Of a DNA stretch of 44,408 nt, positions 26,249 to 33,491 are shown piece by piece. The notes under the pieces were generated by a model, which saw nothing but the letters and a program-made list of their open reading frames with translations, was not told the DNA's origin and ran no database searches. Source of the DNA: Variovorax davisae (lineage in GTDB: Bacteria > Pseudomonadota > Gammaproteobacteria > Burkholderiales > Burkholderiaceae_C); assembly GCF_030316845.1 (NCBI RefSeq), contig NZ_JASZYS010000026.1:1-44408 (forward strand), read 5' to 3'. A program made the position numbers and the translations under genes. Position 1 is the first letter of the stretch. Each line of letters opens with the position of its first letter.

Positions 26249-26790
26249 TGATGTTGCCCCCGTATTCCCGGCCCCGCCCTGTTCGCAACAAAGCGCCTAG
26301 TCAGTCACCGCGGCCTGCTGCCGCCTGAACTCCCGAGGCGAGCGCGATTTGAACGACGAGTGCGGATGCACCTCGTTGAAGTGGTCGAAGGCCGCCGGCA
26401 ACTGCGCCAGTACAGTGCTTCACGCAGATCCATGCGTGCCACGTAGTCGAGCGTGAAGGCAATCACGAAGCTATCGGCCATGCCGTTGCAGTGCGGGCTG
26501 CATACGGGCGTGTTGATGGGCTTCAGGCCCAGCGAGCGTGCCAGCGCCCGCGTCTCCACCGCGATGTAGTCACCACCGTGGTCGCTCAGGAACTCCAGTT
26601 CGTAGCCTGCAGGAACCGCCTCCACCGCCCCGAAGCGGCGCCCACGGCTTCGATGAGCATCCCGCGCACCGGCTCGCCCGCATCGGCTACCTGACGGCAA
26701 AGCCGGCGAGACGGTATCAGCGCAGCCGAAAAACACGAGCAGCAAACTGTGGCGCACCGCAACGCCGCGCTCGCCAACTCTAACTCTGCA
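26249..26790 (-). mobile_element. Truncated IS3-family element, IS2 group
   Basis: A terminal inverted-repeat-like sequence at 26249-26271 (TGATGTTGCCCCCGTATTCC and on) resembles the IS2-type end TGGATTTGCCCC. Directly inside it lies the 3' end of an OrfB transposase on the minus strand. The OrfA part, the start of OrfB and the other terminal repeat are absent. The break falls where the A+T-rich Tn7-like region begins. Confidence 0.65.
26297..26790 (-). pseudogene. IS3-family OrfB transposase remnant, frameshifted
   Basis: Reading the minus strand, fragments in several frames join to an IS2-group integrase core: ADAGEPVRGMLIEAVG, then RFGAVEAVPAGYELEFLSDHGGDYIAVETRAL, RSLGLKPINTPVCSPHCNGMADSFV, YVARMDLREA, and after another shift LAQLPAAFDHFNEVHPHSSFK and SPREFRRQQ up to the stop at 26297. 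The second catalytic Asp is in LSDHGG. The catalytic Glu position (NGMAE in relatives) reads Asp here (NGMAD). Frameshifts and loss of the N terminus make it inactive. Confidence 0.75.
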
Positions 26791-27084
26791 AGGGATCCAA
26801 TATTCAATTCTTGTCCAAAAGACCAAATACAAGCCTCTCTTGAAAGAACTTTCGAAGCACCACAGGAGCGGAACGGTTTTATTCAATCAATTATTGTTGT
26901 TTTCACAATATTCGGTTCATAACCTTATGCGCGCAGCCTCGTGACATATCCTCTAGGGTTTACTCGCATTACCCAATCGGCCGGCCTCAGAAAAAATAGA
27001 TCACCCGACTCGAGAAGCAGAAATGGCAATAGATAGAGAAACCGATGTCGCAAGTTCGCGGAGCCACAGAACGTGGTCCCGGGA

Positions 27085-27792
27085 ATGAGCGAGCGTGACA
27101 GCCGTGAGGAGGACGCCGGTGCGTTATTGCAGCCGAGAACTAGTTTGGTAGCCGAGATGCTGCGACGCCCAACTCATGAACGGAAGTACGCGACTGCCCT
27201 CGTCGCAATACCCTACTCCTTCAAAATGCAAGACAGAGTGTACGTTTATCGAGACGAACGATACGTTCTTTGGGCGAAATTTGAATTCGATCGAAAAGTG
27301 ATCAAATACAACTTCGAACCGCCACCGCTCTATCTGCCGAACGAACAGAACACCTGCGTTCAAGCGGCAGCGGCGTCTTCGGCTGAAGACGGAAGGGTCA
27401 CGTTGCACTTCACCCCACTGATTGCCGCGCCCAAGGATGTCGCGGTGCGTGAATGGGTGGAAAGGCTCGAGCTACAAATCCGCCAATGGCGTACAAATGA
27501 ACTCGATCGCAACGCCACGGGTCAGATTAGCAGAGAAAAGCTCCTCCGATACATCTGCGTCCCCGGACATGGGCCGAACGTTGCATTGGAGCAAGCAATT
27601 TTTAAATCTTTCAGCATTGTACAAAAGCGGAATCTCACCGAACTAGTCCATTTATTTCCACAGATAGACCCAACTCTGCTAAAGACATCTCTGGCCCATA
27701 TGCTCTACATGGGAAATTTGCACGCGGACATCGATGCAAAACCCTTCAGTCCGTCAACCGAATTTTCAAAATCAAACATCTTTTTGCGATGA
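27085..27792 (+). CDS. TnsA-like protein with an apparently altered nuclease site (235 aa)
   Basis: Position (first gene before tnsB, with an ATGA overlap) and pattern suggest TnsA. RDERYVLWAKFEFDRKVIKYNFEPPPLYL resembles the family 'LE-------EFDP-V--F--QP', which would place the catalytic Glu at E58. The expected 'YTPDF' reads VTLHFTP, with His108 in place of the catalytic Asp, and the expected 'EVK' reads AVR (R122). The C-terminal third, with LLRYICVPG and LAHMLYMGNLHADIDAKPFS, fits the winged-helix domain that contacts TnsC. ATG 27085 is chosen; GTG 27073 is possible. If the alignment is right, the protein is folded like TnsA but cannot cut DNA. The assignment is moderate. Confidence 0.55.
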   Translation: MSERDSREEDAGALLQPRTSLVAEMLRRPTHERKYATALVAIPYSFKMQDRVYVYRDERYVLWAKFEFDRKVIKYNFEPPPLYLPNEQNTCVQAAAASSAEDGRVTLHFTPLIAAPKDVAVREWVERLELQIRQWRTNELDRNATGQISREKLLRYICVPGHGPNVALEQAIFKSFSIVQKRNLTELVHLFPQIDPTLLKTSLAHMLYMGNLHADIDAKPFSPSTEFSKSNIFLR

Positions 27793-29594
27793 GCAGAAAA
27801 ATAATTCAGGAGATTCTGAAACAATGGCCACCCGCAGAGCAACTAAATCTGAAGGGCGAGCACAAGACACGTTTTAACAGGATCCAATCCGCTTTAAAAG
27901 TTTACGCTACGGGAGGGACTGTCGAGGCAGCGGCGAAGCGAGCGAAATTGTCAAGGGTCAGGTTCCATACGCTTATCAAACGCGCGATCACCCTTCGTGA
28001 TGGTAAGTATTTCGGGCATCGAGTTGCCAAGAAACACGAGCGCCTAGAGACCGAGAATAAGGTCAGGACATTGTTTGCGCCGGGCGCAGGAGGTGGCAAG
28101 CCTGGGAGCTTCAGCCGACTGATACAAAGCCACCCTCGCCTGCGCAGAATACTTGAGGACTTGGTTCTTCATCAAACCTATTCTACTGGTGAAAAGGTGG
28201 AGACTCCCATACCGGCAGTTCTTATTTATTCAGAATTCGACGCCGCTGTTGCGCGTGAACAAATACATCCAAACGATCTGCCAAGTAGAAAAACTTTGAA
28301 CAGATATGTCGCCAAGCTGCGGGAAAAAAAGGAGCATCAGGAGCAAGCGACACGAGACGGATGGATCGAGACAAGATCAGATCTAGTGAAGGACATCGCC
28401 GAAGTATATGCTCAAGTCGAATGCGACGGCTATTCGATCGACATTGATTACTACATCGAAATTCCGGGAAGGATTCCGAATTCGTTTACAAGAATTCGAG
28501 CAAAAAGGATATGGCTTATCGCCATAGTCGAAAGAGTTACGCAGACCGTTCTTGGATATTCAATCGCGCTAGGAGCGAACTATTCCGCATCGGATGTGCT
28601 TCGGGCTGTGCGTCATGCGCTCGTTCCCAACCAGCGCAGATCGCTTACTCTTCTTGGTCTTGAATACGAACCAGGAGAAACTTTCCCCGCTGCACTTCCA
28701 GGCCTCGCCTACGTTTGTTTCGATGAATTTCATGTCGACAACGCCAAGGCAAACCTCGCAAACTTGACCCTGTCTACACTAGAGAATGGGGTCAATGCTG
28801 CCCCAATTTTTGGCCCGATTTCTTCACCGAACTATCGGGCATCCGTGGAAGGTTTGTTTGGAATATTGCAAAAGGCAGCCTTCAATCATTGGAAAAGCAA
28901 ACCAGTTCTCAGTTTGAATCATATTGAAGACGCAGTTGATGTGCTCCTCGCAGCTCACAACAACGCCAAGGCAACGGGCTATAACTGCACGCGACTTGAA
29001 CTACTCGTTGAGCTCGCGGGAGCTCGAGGTTGTGAGCTTCGTCGAGTTCCGCAAGGTTTGCACGGAACCGTTTTCAAATACGACTTGTTTGAAACCGTGA
29101 CAATTTCTCAAGACGGGAAGTCTCCAGTCGTGCGCTGGCAAAACGCCCGCTATTACGGTGGTTGTCTTAATCGCATTCCTTCCATTGTCGGCAAAGAGGC
29201 AATGGCAATGGGCTCTGCGGATGATCCCCGCACGCTTGAACTCATTCTTCTGGCAACAGGGGAGATTCTAGGGGCAGTCAGAATTGAGTCACGATGGAGC
29301 CACGCGCCGCATCATCTGGCCACGCGGGGATGGACCTTTGTGGACGAGGACATAAAGACCTTGACCTCCCGCGCCTCGGACATAACGAGAGCACTGCTCC
29401 TCCACGCCTCCGAGCCTTCAAAGTCGGCGCCTCAAGCGCGCAAAAAGGCCGTGATCGCTCGTGACATTGCCAGATCCGCAAGCGAGGCAGATTCGAACGA
29501 GCTGCGCGCAGAAACTTATCAACGCCTGCACTCCCTCCCATCGGTACCGTCATTGGCGGTTGATGATTTCTTGAAAGATATAGGAACGCTATGA
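27789..29594 (+). CDS. tnsB: TnsB-like DDE transposase (601 aa)
   Basis: This is a Mu/Tn7/Tn552-type integrase. The N-terminal DNA-binding part includes an HTH-like stretch (YATGGTVEAAAKRAKLSRVRFHTLIKRA). The rve core has D213 in VECDGYSIDID, D317 in FDEFHVDNAKAN and E354 in YRASVEGLFG, giving a DDE triad with 36 residues between the last two. A Mu-type beta barrel (GTVFKYDLFETVTI) and a C-terminal tail that would bind TnsC follow. It joins transposon ends to target DNA. The gene begins in the tnsA stop (ATGA) and ends in an ATGA overlap with the next gene. Confidence 0.9.
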   Translation: MSRKIIQEILKQWPPAEQLNLKGEHKTRFNRIQSALKVYATGGTVEAAAKRAKLSRVRFHTLIKRAITLRDGKYFGHRVAKKHERLETENKVRTLFAPGAGGGKPGSFSRLIQSHPRLRRILEDLVLHQTYSTGEKVETPIPAVLIYSEFDAAVAREQIHPNDLPSRKTLNRYVAKLREKKEHQEQATRDGWIETRSDLVKDIAEVYAQVECDGYSIDIDYYIEIPGRIPNSFTRIRAKRIWLIAIVERVTQTVLGYSIALGANYSASDVLRAVRHALVPNQRRSLTLLGLEYEPGETFPAALPGLAYVCFDEFHVDNAKANLANLTLSTLENGVNAAPIFGPISSPNYRASVEGLFGILQKAAFNHWKSKPVLSLNHIEDAVDVLLAAHNNAKATGYNCTRLELLVELAGARGCELRRVPQGLHGTVFKYDLFETVTISQDGKSPVVRWQNARYYGGCLNRIPSIVGKEAMAMGSADDPRTLELILLATGEILGAVRIESRWSHAPHHLATRGWTFVDEDIKTLTSRASDITRALLLHASEPSKSAPQARKKAVIARDIARSASEADSNELRAETYQRLHSLPSVPSLAVDDFLKDIGTL

Positions 29595-30151
29595 CAGCCC
29601 TCGAACAAGCTCGCCGACGAAAGCTAGCAAGAATCAGCGCTCAAATAATGGATGGCGTTGCCTTTCATCTTTCGACCGCGCCGACTCAAGCCTTATTTAA
29701 AATTATTCTTGGATGGATCATGCGGGGATCGAAAGGAGGCATGATCACAGGCCTCCCAAGATTGGGAAAAACGTGTGCCATTAAATGGTGCGTTAAGGCG
29801 ATTGGGAAGTTTTACGGCACATCGATCCCATACTTGCACGTGCCAATGAGATCGCAAGACCATCCTGGAGAGAAAGATTTTTTTCAACATCTACTAGTGA
29901 TTGGTAAGCATACGGATGCGCTTTCGGGGACGGCGTATGAGAAACGGGACAAGCTCAACACCATGTTGATACTCATGGCAAAAAGAAGCCCCTTGCATAT
30001 GGTCATCGTTTCATTTGATGAAGCGCAAGCGTTCAAGCTTTTCCATTGGCGATGGGTTATAGACGTCGCGAACGAAGCCATTGAAAACAAGGTTAGAGTA
30101 TTTTTTATTTTTTTGGACAGCCTGAACTTCAGAAGACAAAGGAAGAACTGA
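29591..30151 (+). CDS. tnsC: TnsC/TniB-like AAA+ ATPase, N-terminal part (frame broken at a T7 run)
   Basis: The frame has Walker A GLPRLGKT (Lys60), typical of TnsC/TniB/ExeA-type ATPases, and Walker B MVIVSFDEAQ. It then enters a homopolymer region (T6 A T7, 30101-30114). In this frame the protein ends after 12 unrelated residues at TGA 30149-30151. In the -1 frame the sequence reads FFGQPELQKTKEELMKRSHNQIVDRF, the expected sensor 1 and following block. T-TTT-TTG (30109-30115) is a classical slippery heptamer, and polymerase slippage on T7 would give the same product. Full-length TnsC would have about 350 aa. It links target recognition by TniQ to TnsB. Confidence 0.85.
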   Translation: MTALEQARRRKLARISAQIMDGVAFHLSTAPTQALFKIILGWIMRGSKGGMITGLPRLGKTCAIKWCVKAIGKFYGTSIPYLHVPMRSQDHPGEKDFFQHLLVIGKHTDALSGTAYEKRDKLNTMLILMAKRSPLHMVIVSFDEAQAFKLFHWRWVIDVANEAIENKVRVFFIFLDSLNFRRQRKN

Positions 30152-30642
30152 TGAAGAGATCCCACAATCAAATTGTGGACCGCTTTCTATCATCAGAGGC
30201 AGTATTTCAAGGAATTACAACGCTCGACGAGTTTAGAGGCTGCTTAAAGGGATTCGACGAGGTCATCTTTCCGCAACGAGAACGCCTGCCTCTTGTTTCT
30301 CAATTTGTTGATGATCCTGAGTTCAGTTTGCAAGCTCACGCCGCTACCATGTGGACGACGTTTCAAGAGATCTGGAATGAAATTCGCGTGGATAAGTCCG
30401 ACTCCATAACGGTGCCGATGCATCATGTGGCGGCGGCGACAACGACATTTCTGACAACCTTGGCAAACACAGATAAAGAAATTGCTGTCGTTGCTCCGGA
30501 GTTTGCGACGCTGGCGGTCGAACAATGCGGATACTACGAATTTGTATATACAAAAAATGGCGAGGGTGTTGTAGCCGGCGTCAAAATGAATGGAAAAGAG
30601 GAGAAAAAAGGACAAAGGAAGGAAAAATCCAATGTGGAGTAA
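30151..30642 (+). CDS. tnsC: TnsC/TniB-like ATPase, C-terminal part
   Basis: This frame holds the rest of the TnsC-like protein: IVDRFLSSEAVFQGITTLDEFRGCLKGFDE matches the TniB/TnsC block 'RF--GI-S--D---CL-GYDE', followed by a helical lid and a very basic tail (KEEKKGQRKEK). ATG 30151 overlaps the preceding TGA, and AAGGAAG lies six bases before it, so it could also be translated on its own as a 163-aa protein without Walker motifs. Homology begins upstream of this ATG, at about 30112, which argues for a frameshifted fusion or a recent single-base indel. It overlaps the start of tniQ by 11 bp. Confidence 0.75.
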   Translation: MKRSHNQIVDRFLSSEAVFQGITTLDEFRGCLKGFDEVIFPQRERLPLVSQFVDDPEFSLQAHAATMWTTFQEIWNEIRVDKSDSITVPMHHVAAATTTFLTTLANTDKEIAVVAPEFATLAVEQCGYYEFVYTKNGEGVVAGVKMNGKEEKKGQRKEKSNVE

Positions 30643-31663
30643 TTGGCTGCCGGGTACGCTTCGACATTTTGAGTCACGGTCTTCGGTGGCAGCGAAGCTA
30701 GCCATATGCAATTTCGTGTCAATCGACACTTATTTCAGTTTTTTATTGCTTACACCAAACTCAAATCTTTCAAAAATCCTGGGAGAACCAGCATCGGTGA
30801 CAAAAACCCTCGAGGACCGACCGTTGCCATTTGTGGGTGATTCTCAGCTGATGTTCGCTCGCGATGAAACTCAAAGGATGCCTAAGTTCGGGTGCGTGTG
30901 CCAAGTTTGTCTTGATTTGAACTACCACTCATGGCTACATACGGTGCCATGGCTTGATCGATGCTTTCTTCATCCGAAGGAGAGACTTATCGAGTTGAAT
31001 AGACTCGCAAAACAGCGTGAGGGACGCCTACTCAGTCGAATGCTATATCGTCAATTCAACAACGCCGGCGCCTCGCCCTTTAACGGAAAGTTTGCGCTGA
31101 TGCAGGCAGATGCACCAATCGTAGCGTTTAAAAAGATGATGAGTTGCGTTACTAACAAACGCAGACCCAAGTTAATCTTACCGATGGACAATGCCGCACT
31201 CCGGGTATCGTGTGGGATTGAGAGCTACTTTTCAGAAGAAGTATCTGGTATCGAACACACCAAGAAGCTCACGCTCCTAGAAACTGAAGATTTTCCTCGG
31301 CACAATACGCTGAATTCCCATCTCTTGAAGTATGGCCACGACCCAAAAGAAATTGATCCCGACGGCAGAATTGAATCTCTTTTGGCCCGAATGGAGGATG
31401 GCCATACTCAGTGCGCTGAAACGGTCGCGTGTCTTCGTGATGAATTCGATTCGGAATGGCAGACTATTTTCTTAGATCGCTCCACGGCCAGCGAGGGGAA
31501 AAACAGATTTGCGGTTGCAAGAGACTCCATACGGTGGGCATGTTCAGGCGCTTGCTTGAGGAGTACAAACGCGAAGCTGACCGTCGGAGAGCACAAACAA
31601 GACCAGACCTTTCTGGACGATTGCTGGAGCGTTCCACCCTTTCGACAAAGCCCGAGACGGTAG
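30632..31663 (+). CDS. tniQ: TniQ/TnsD-family target selection protein
   Basis: ATG 30632 (MWSNWLPGTL) has AAGGAAGG nine bases upstream and is preferred to ATG 30590. The protein has the TniQ zinc-finger layout CVCQVCLDLNYHSWLH followed by PWLDRCFLHPKERLIEL, matching 'C-x2-C ... H-LP---C--H---L'. TniQ/TnsD proteins bind TnsC and direct insertion, in TnsD by binding a target sequence. After about residue 305 (FAVARDSIRWA) the frame loses coding character, while the -1 frame gains it, so the true C terminus is uncertain. Predicted length to the stop is 343 aa. Confidence 0.82.
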   Translation: MWSNWLPGTLRHFESRSSVAAKLAICNFVSIDTYFSFLLLTPNSNLSKILGEPASVTKTLEDRPLPFVGDSQLMFARDETQRMPKFGCVCQVCLDLNYHSWLHTVPWLDRCFLHPKERLIELNRLAKQREGRLLSRMLYRQFNNAGASPFNGKFALMQADAPIVAFKKMMSCVTNKRRPKLILPMDNAALRVSCGIESYFSEEVSGIEHTKKLTLLETEDFPRHNTLNSHLLKYGHDPKEIDPDGRIESLLARMEDGHTQCAETVACLRDEFDSEWQTIFLDRSTASEGKNRFAVARDSIRWACSGACLRSTNAKLTVGEHKQDQTFLDDCWSVPPFRQSPRR

Positions 31664-31998
31664 AGAGCCCCCCCGTCACCCCTTCGCAACTCGCAGATTT
31701 CGCGGTTCGAATGCATGAGGCGGAATGGTTTCTCTATCGCTGGGAGCAGCGATTAGTCGGCGGAACCGCATCGTCGGGAGTATTCGTTGAGTTGCGCGAT
31801 TTGCAGGCACCTACGGTTATAGGCAGACCCGAAGACGGCAAGACCATTCTTGAGTACTGGTCCAGGACGCCAGCGATCCCTCCTCCGTGGAACTCCTATG
31901 GGGCCGATCGATACCATGCAGTTTTTGTCCGGAGGCGTGTGCGAGAGACATTGGCGCAGCGAAGGAACAATGAGAGCGCCCCCGCTGATTCCCCGTGA
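31540..31998 (+). CDS. Unrecognised ORF at the end of the Tn7-like operon, or displaced C terminus of TniQ (152 aa)
   Basis: From ATG 31540 the frame is helical and charged at first (FRRLLEEYKREADRRRAQT), then SQLADFAVRMHEAEWFLYRWEQRL, and ends with ILEYWSRTPAIPPPWNSYG and a basic tail. It overlaps the last 124 bases of tniQ in the -1 frame. The ATG has only a weak GGTGG site. It could be a cargo or accessory gene, or the C terminus of TniQ reached by a second -1 shift or exposed by an indel. No family is recognised. Confidence 0.45.
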   Translation: MFRRLLEEYKREADRRRAQTRPDLSGRLLERSTLSTKPETVESPPVTPSQLADFAVRMHEAEWFLYRWEQRLVGGTASSGVFVELRDLQAPTVIGRPEDGKTILEYWSRTPAIPPPWNSYGADRYHAVFVRRRVRETLAQRRNNESAPADSP

Positions 31999-32262
31999 TA
32001 CGCATCACGAGGACCGCGCGTTCGTGCAGAAAAACCGGATCGCCGGATGCTGTCCGCGTTTTTGGTTGCCCTAGCGTCTTCTCCGCCGCGGGTATCGTTC
32101 CACAGCAGCGTTGGATAGGAGTTCCAGAACGTCGCCCGCCGGCCCGTGAAAACCGAGTGCACCCCTCAGCTGCCATGCCGCCTATGTCTTGCACGTTGCG
32201 CGTCTCGCCGGAGATGGGCGTTCAACTTCGACCCGCCATTGGAGGATGTCAATAAGCTGTTG
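31999..32262. other. Right margin of the Tn7-like region
   Basis: No gene is seen. Composition is mixed between the A+T-rich element and the GC-rich flank. Further right, GTGTTGT occurs at 32308 and at 32320, with a weaker TTGTTAT near 32332, a 12-bp spacing that could belong to an element end. Confidence 0.3.
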
Positions 32263-32844
32263 ATGCAGTTGTTACCTTCCGTCGGCTTCTCGCACAGTGC
32301 AAACAAAGTGTTGTCTGGGGTGTTGTATACATTGTTATGTCCGCATCTTGGCCGACCTATTAAAATCAACGGCTTAGCCGTTCCCGCGTGTCAACGGATT
32401 TTTGTCCACGCAAGCCTGCCCCCTCCCGCCACCGGGCCGGCGCTGCTGGCCGCCATCCAGGCCGTGAACGCCAGCGCGAAATTCAACTGCTGGGCCGGTT
32501 TCGAGGTGCTCAGCGCCAGCCCCGGCGACGTCGAATTGGGGATGCCGTGGCGCGAGGAGGCCGGCCAGTACAGCGGCTTCCTGCATGCCGGACTGATCGG
32601 CGCGCTGATCGACACCGCCTGCGGCTTCGCCGCCAGCACTTTGGCCGGCCGGGTGATGGCCTCGCATTTCTCGGTGAACTGCCTGCGGCCCGCCATCGGC
32701 CAGCGCTTCGTGGCCCGGGCGCGGGTGGTCAAGGCCGGGCGCACGCAGGTGTTCACCTGCGCCGAACTGTTCGCGGAAGAAGCCCCCGGCGCCGCGCGCA
32801 AGCTGGTGGCGACCGGCGACGCGATCCTGGTGCCGGTGCAGTAG
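32263..32844 (+). CDS. PaaI-type hotdog thioesterase with an uncertain, probably replaced, N terminus
   Basis: From about 32440 the product reads as a PaaI/YbgC-like hotdog thioesterase: FNCWAGFEVLSASPGDVELGMPW, QYSGFLHAGLIGALIDTACGFAAST, ASHFSVNCLRPAIGQRFVARARVV. The helix FLHAGLIGALIDTACG holds the catalytic region. It would hydrolyse a CoA thioester. No ATG lies near the expected start at about 32425. The frame simply continues into A+T-rich DNA, with in-frame ATG 32263 or GTG 32308. The native start and promoter were probably lost to the neighbouring insertion, so expression is doubtful. Confidence 0.7.
   Translation: MQLLPSVGFSHSANKVLSGVLYTLLCPHLGRPIKINGLAVPACQRIFVHASLPPPATGPALLAAIQAVNASAKFNCWAGFEVLSASPGDVELGMPWREEAGQYSGFLHAGLIGALIDTACGFAASTLAGRVMASHFSVNCLRPAIGQRFVARARVVKAGRTQVFTCAELFAEEAPGAARKLVATGDAILVPVQ
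32368..32382. repeat. Perfect 15-bp palindrome at the element/chromosome boundary
   Basis: AACGGCTTAGCCGTT has seven-base arms around a central T. It sits between the A+T-rich segment and the GC-rich thioesterase gene, preceded by TTAAAATC. It could be an attachment or crossover core or an operator. Confidence 0.5.
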
Positions 32845-32848
32845 CAGC

Positions 32849-33289
32849 CTAGTAGCGGCGCCGGCCGCGCAGCGCCGACATCAGCAAGGTGGTCAGCACC
32901 GCCCCGGAGGCGGCCGCGATCAGCGTCGCCTTCACGGGCTCGTCGGCAATGAACTGCGCGCAGGCTTCCCGGCTGCGCTGCACGCGTCCCTGGGCGTCGT
33001 GGAGCTTCTTGCCGGCGGCGTTGACCGCATCCTTGGCATAGGCGCGGCCGGTGGCGGCGGCGTCGCCCGCGATGTCCCGCGCGTCGCCGGCGATGCCCCG
33101 CATGGTGTCGAAGCCCTCGCGGCCGGTGGCCTTGGCGTCCTCGATGCTCGGACGGATCGACTGCATCGCGTCGGCACCGACCCGCCGGGCTTCGGCGGCA
33201 TAGCCCTGCGCCGCCTCGACCGCATCGCGGCCGACCTGGCGCGCCTCGTCCGCCAGTTGCGCGGGGGTCTTCACGTTGTCTGATTCCAT
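32849..33289 (-). CDS. DUF883-like (ElaB/YqjD-type) membrane-anchored protein (146 aa)
   Basis: ATG 33289 follows AAGGAG at seven bases, deciding the start. The product is a long amphipathic Ala/Asp/Arg-rich helix with repeating units (RQVGRDAVEAAQGYAAEARR, GREGFDTMRGIAGDARDIAG) and a C-terminal membrane helix (VKATLIAAASGAVLTTLLMSAL) preceded by the family-type FIADEPVKA and ended by RGRRRY. Such tail-anchored proteins are associated with stationary phase and ribosome binding in E. coli. It is divergent from the large regulator gene. Confidence 0.82.
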   Translation of the reverse strand: MESDNVKTPAQLADEARQVGRDAVEAAQGYAAEARRVGADAMQSIRPSIEDAKATGREGFDTMRGIAGDARDIAGDAAATGRAYAKDAVNAAGKKLHDAQGRVQRSREACAQFIADEPVKATLIAAASGAVLTTLLMSALRGRRRY

Positions 33290-33491
33290 GGCGTCGCTCC
33301 TTTGTTGCGTTCCCTGCACTGTCGATGCCTTCGCCGGCACGGGCTGTGAGCCTGAGGAGGCGGGCCGTGTAGGGCAATGGCGAGGCCGGAAATCTTCTCA
33401 CAGGGAAGGCGCCGGGAATCACCGCCGCAAGGGCGGGCTGGCGTGCTTCAATACCGCAGTTCCCGTTTGCAACGACGAAGGCCGCACAGCC

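Larger units (their letters stand above)
26800..32380 (+). mobile_element. Tn7-like transposon core (tnsA-like, tnsB, tnsC-like, tniQ), ends not defined
   Basis: An A+T-richer segment between a broken IS and a truncated high-GC gene carries a tightly overlapping operon of Tn7-type transposition genes. All junctions are overlaps (27789, 29591, 30151, 30632). Limits are approximate: no matching TGT...ACA ends, TnsB-site arrays or 5-bp target duplication could be identified by eye. Very little cargo is present, only the ORF at 31540. Confidence 0.6.

Noticed and set aside
26010..26300. Plus-strand frame of 96 aa before the IS remnant
   Set aside because: It runs across the IS end and has no coding character, ribosome site or family.
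32300..32340. Short GTGTTGT tandem repeat read as a CRISPR-like or microsatellite array
   Set aside because: Only two exact 7-mers and one weak one occur, at 12-bp spacing. This is too short for an array; it is noted only as a possible part of a transposon end.
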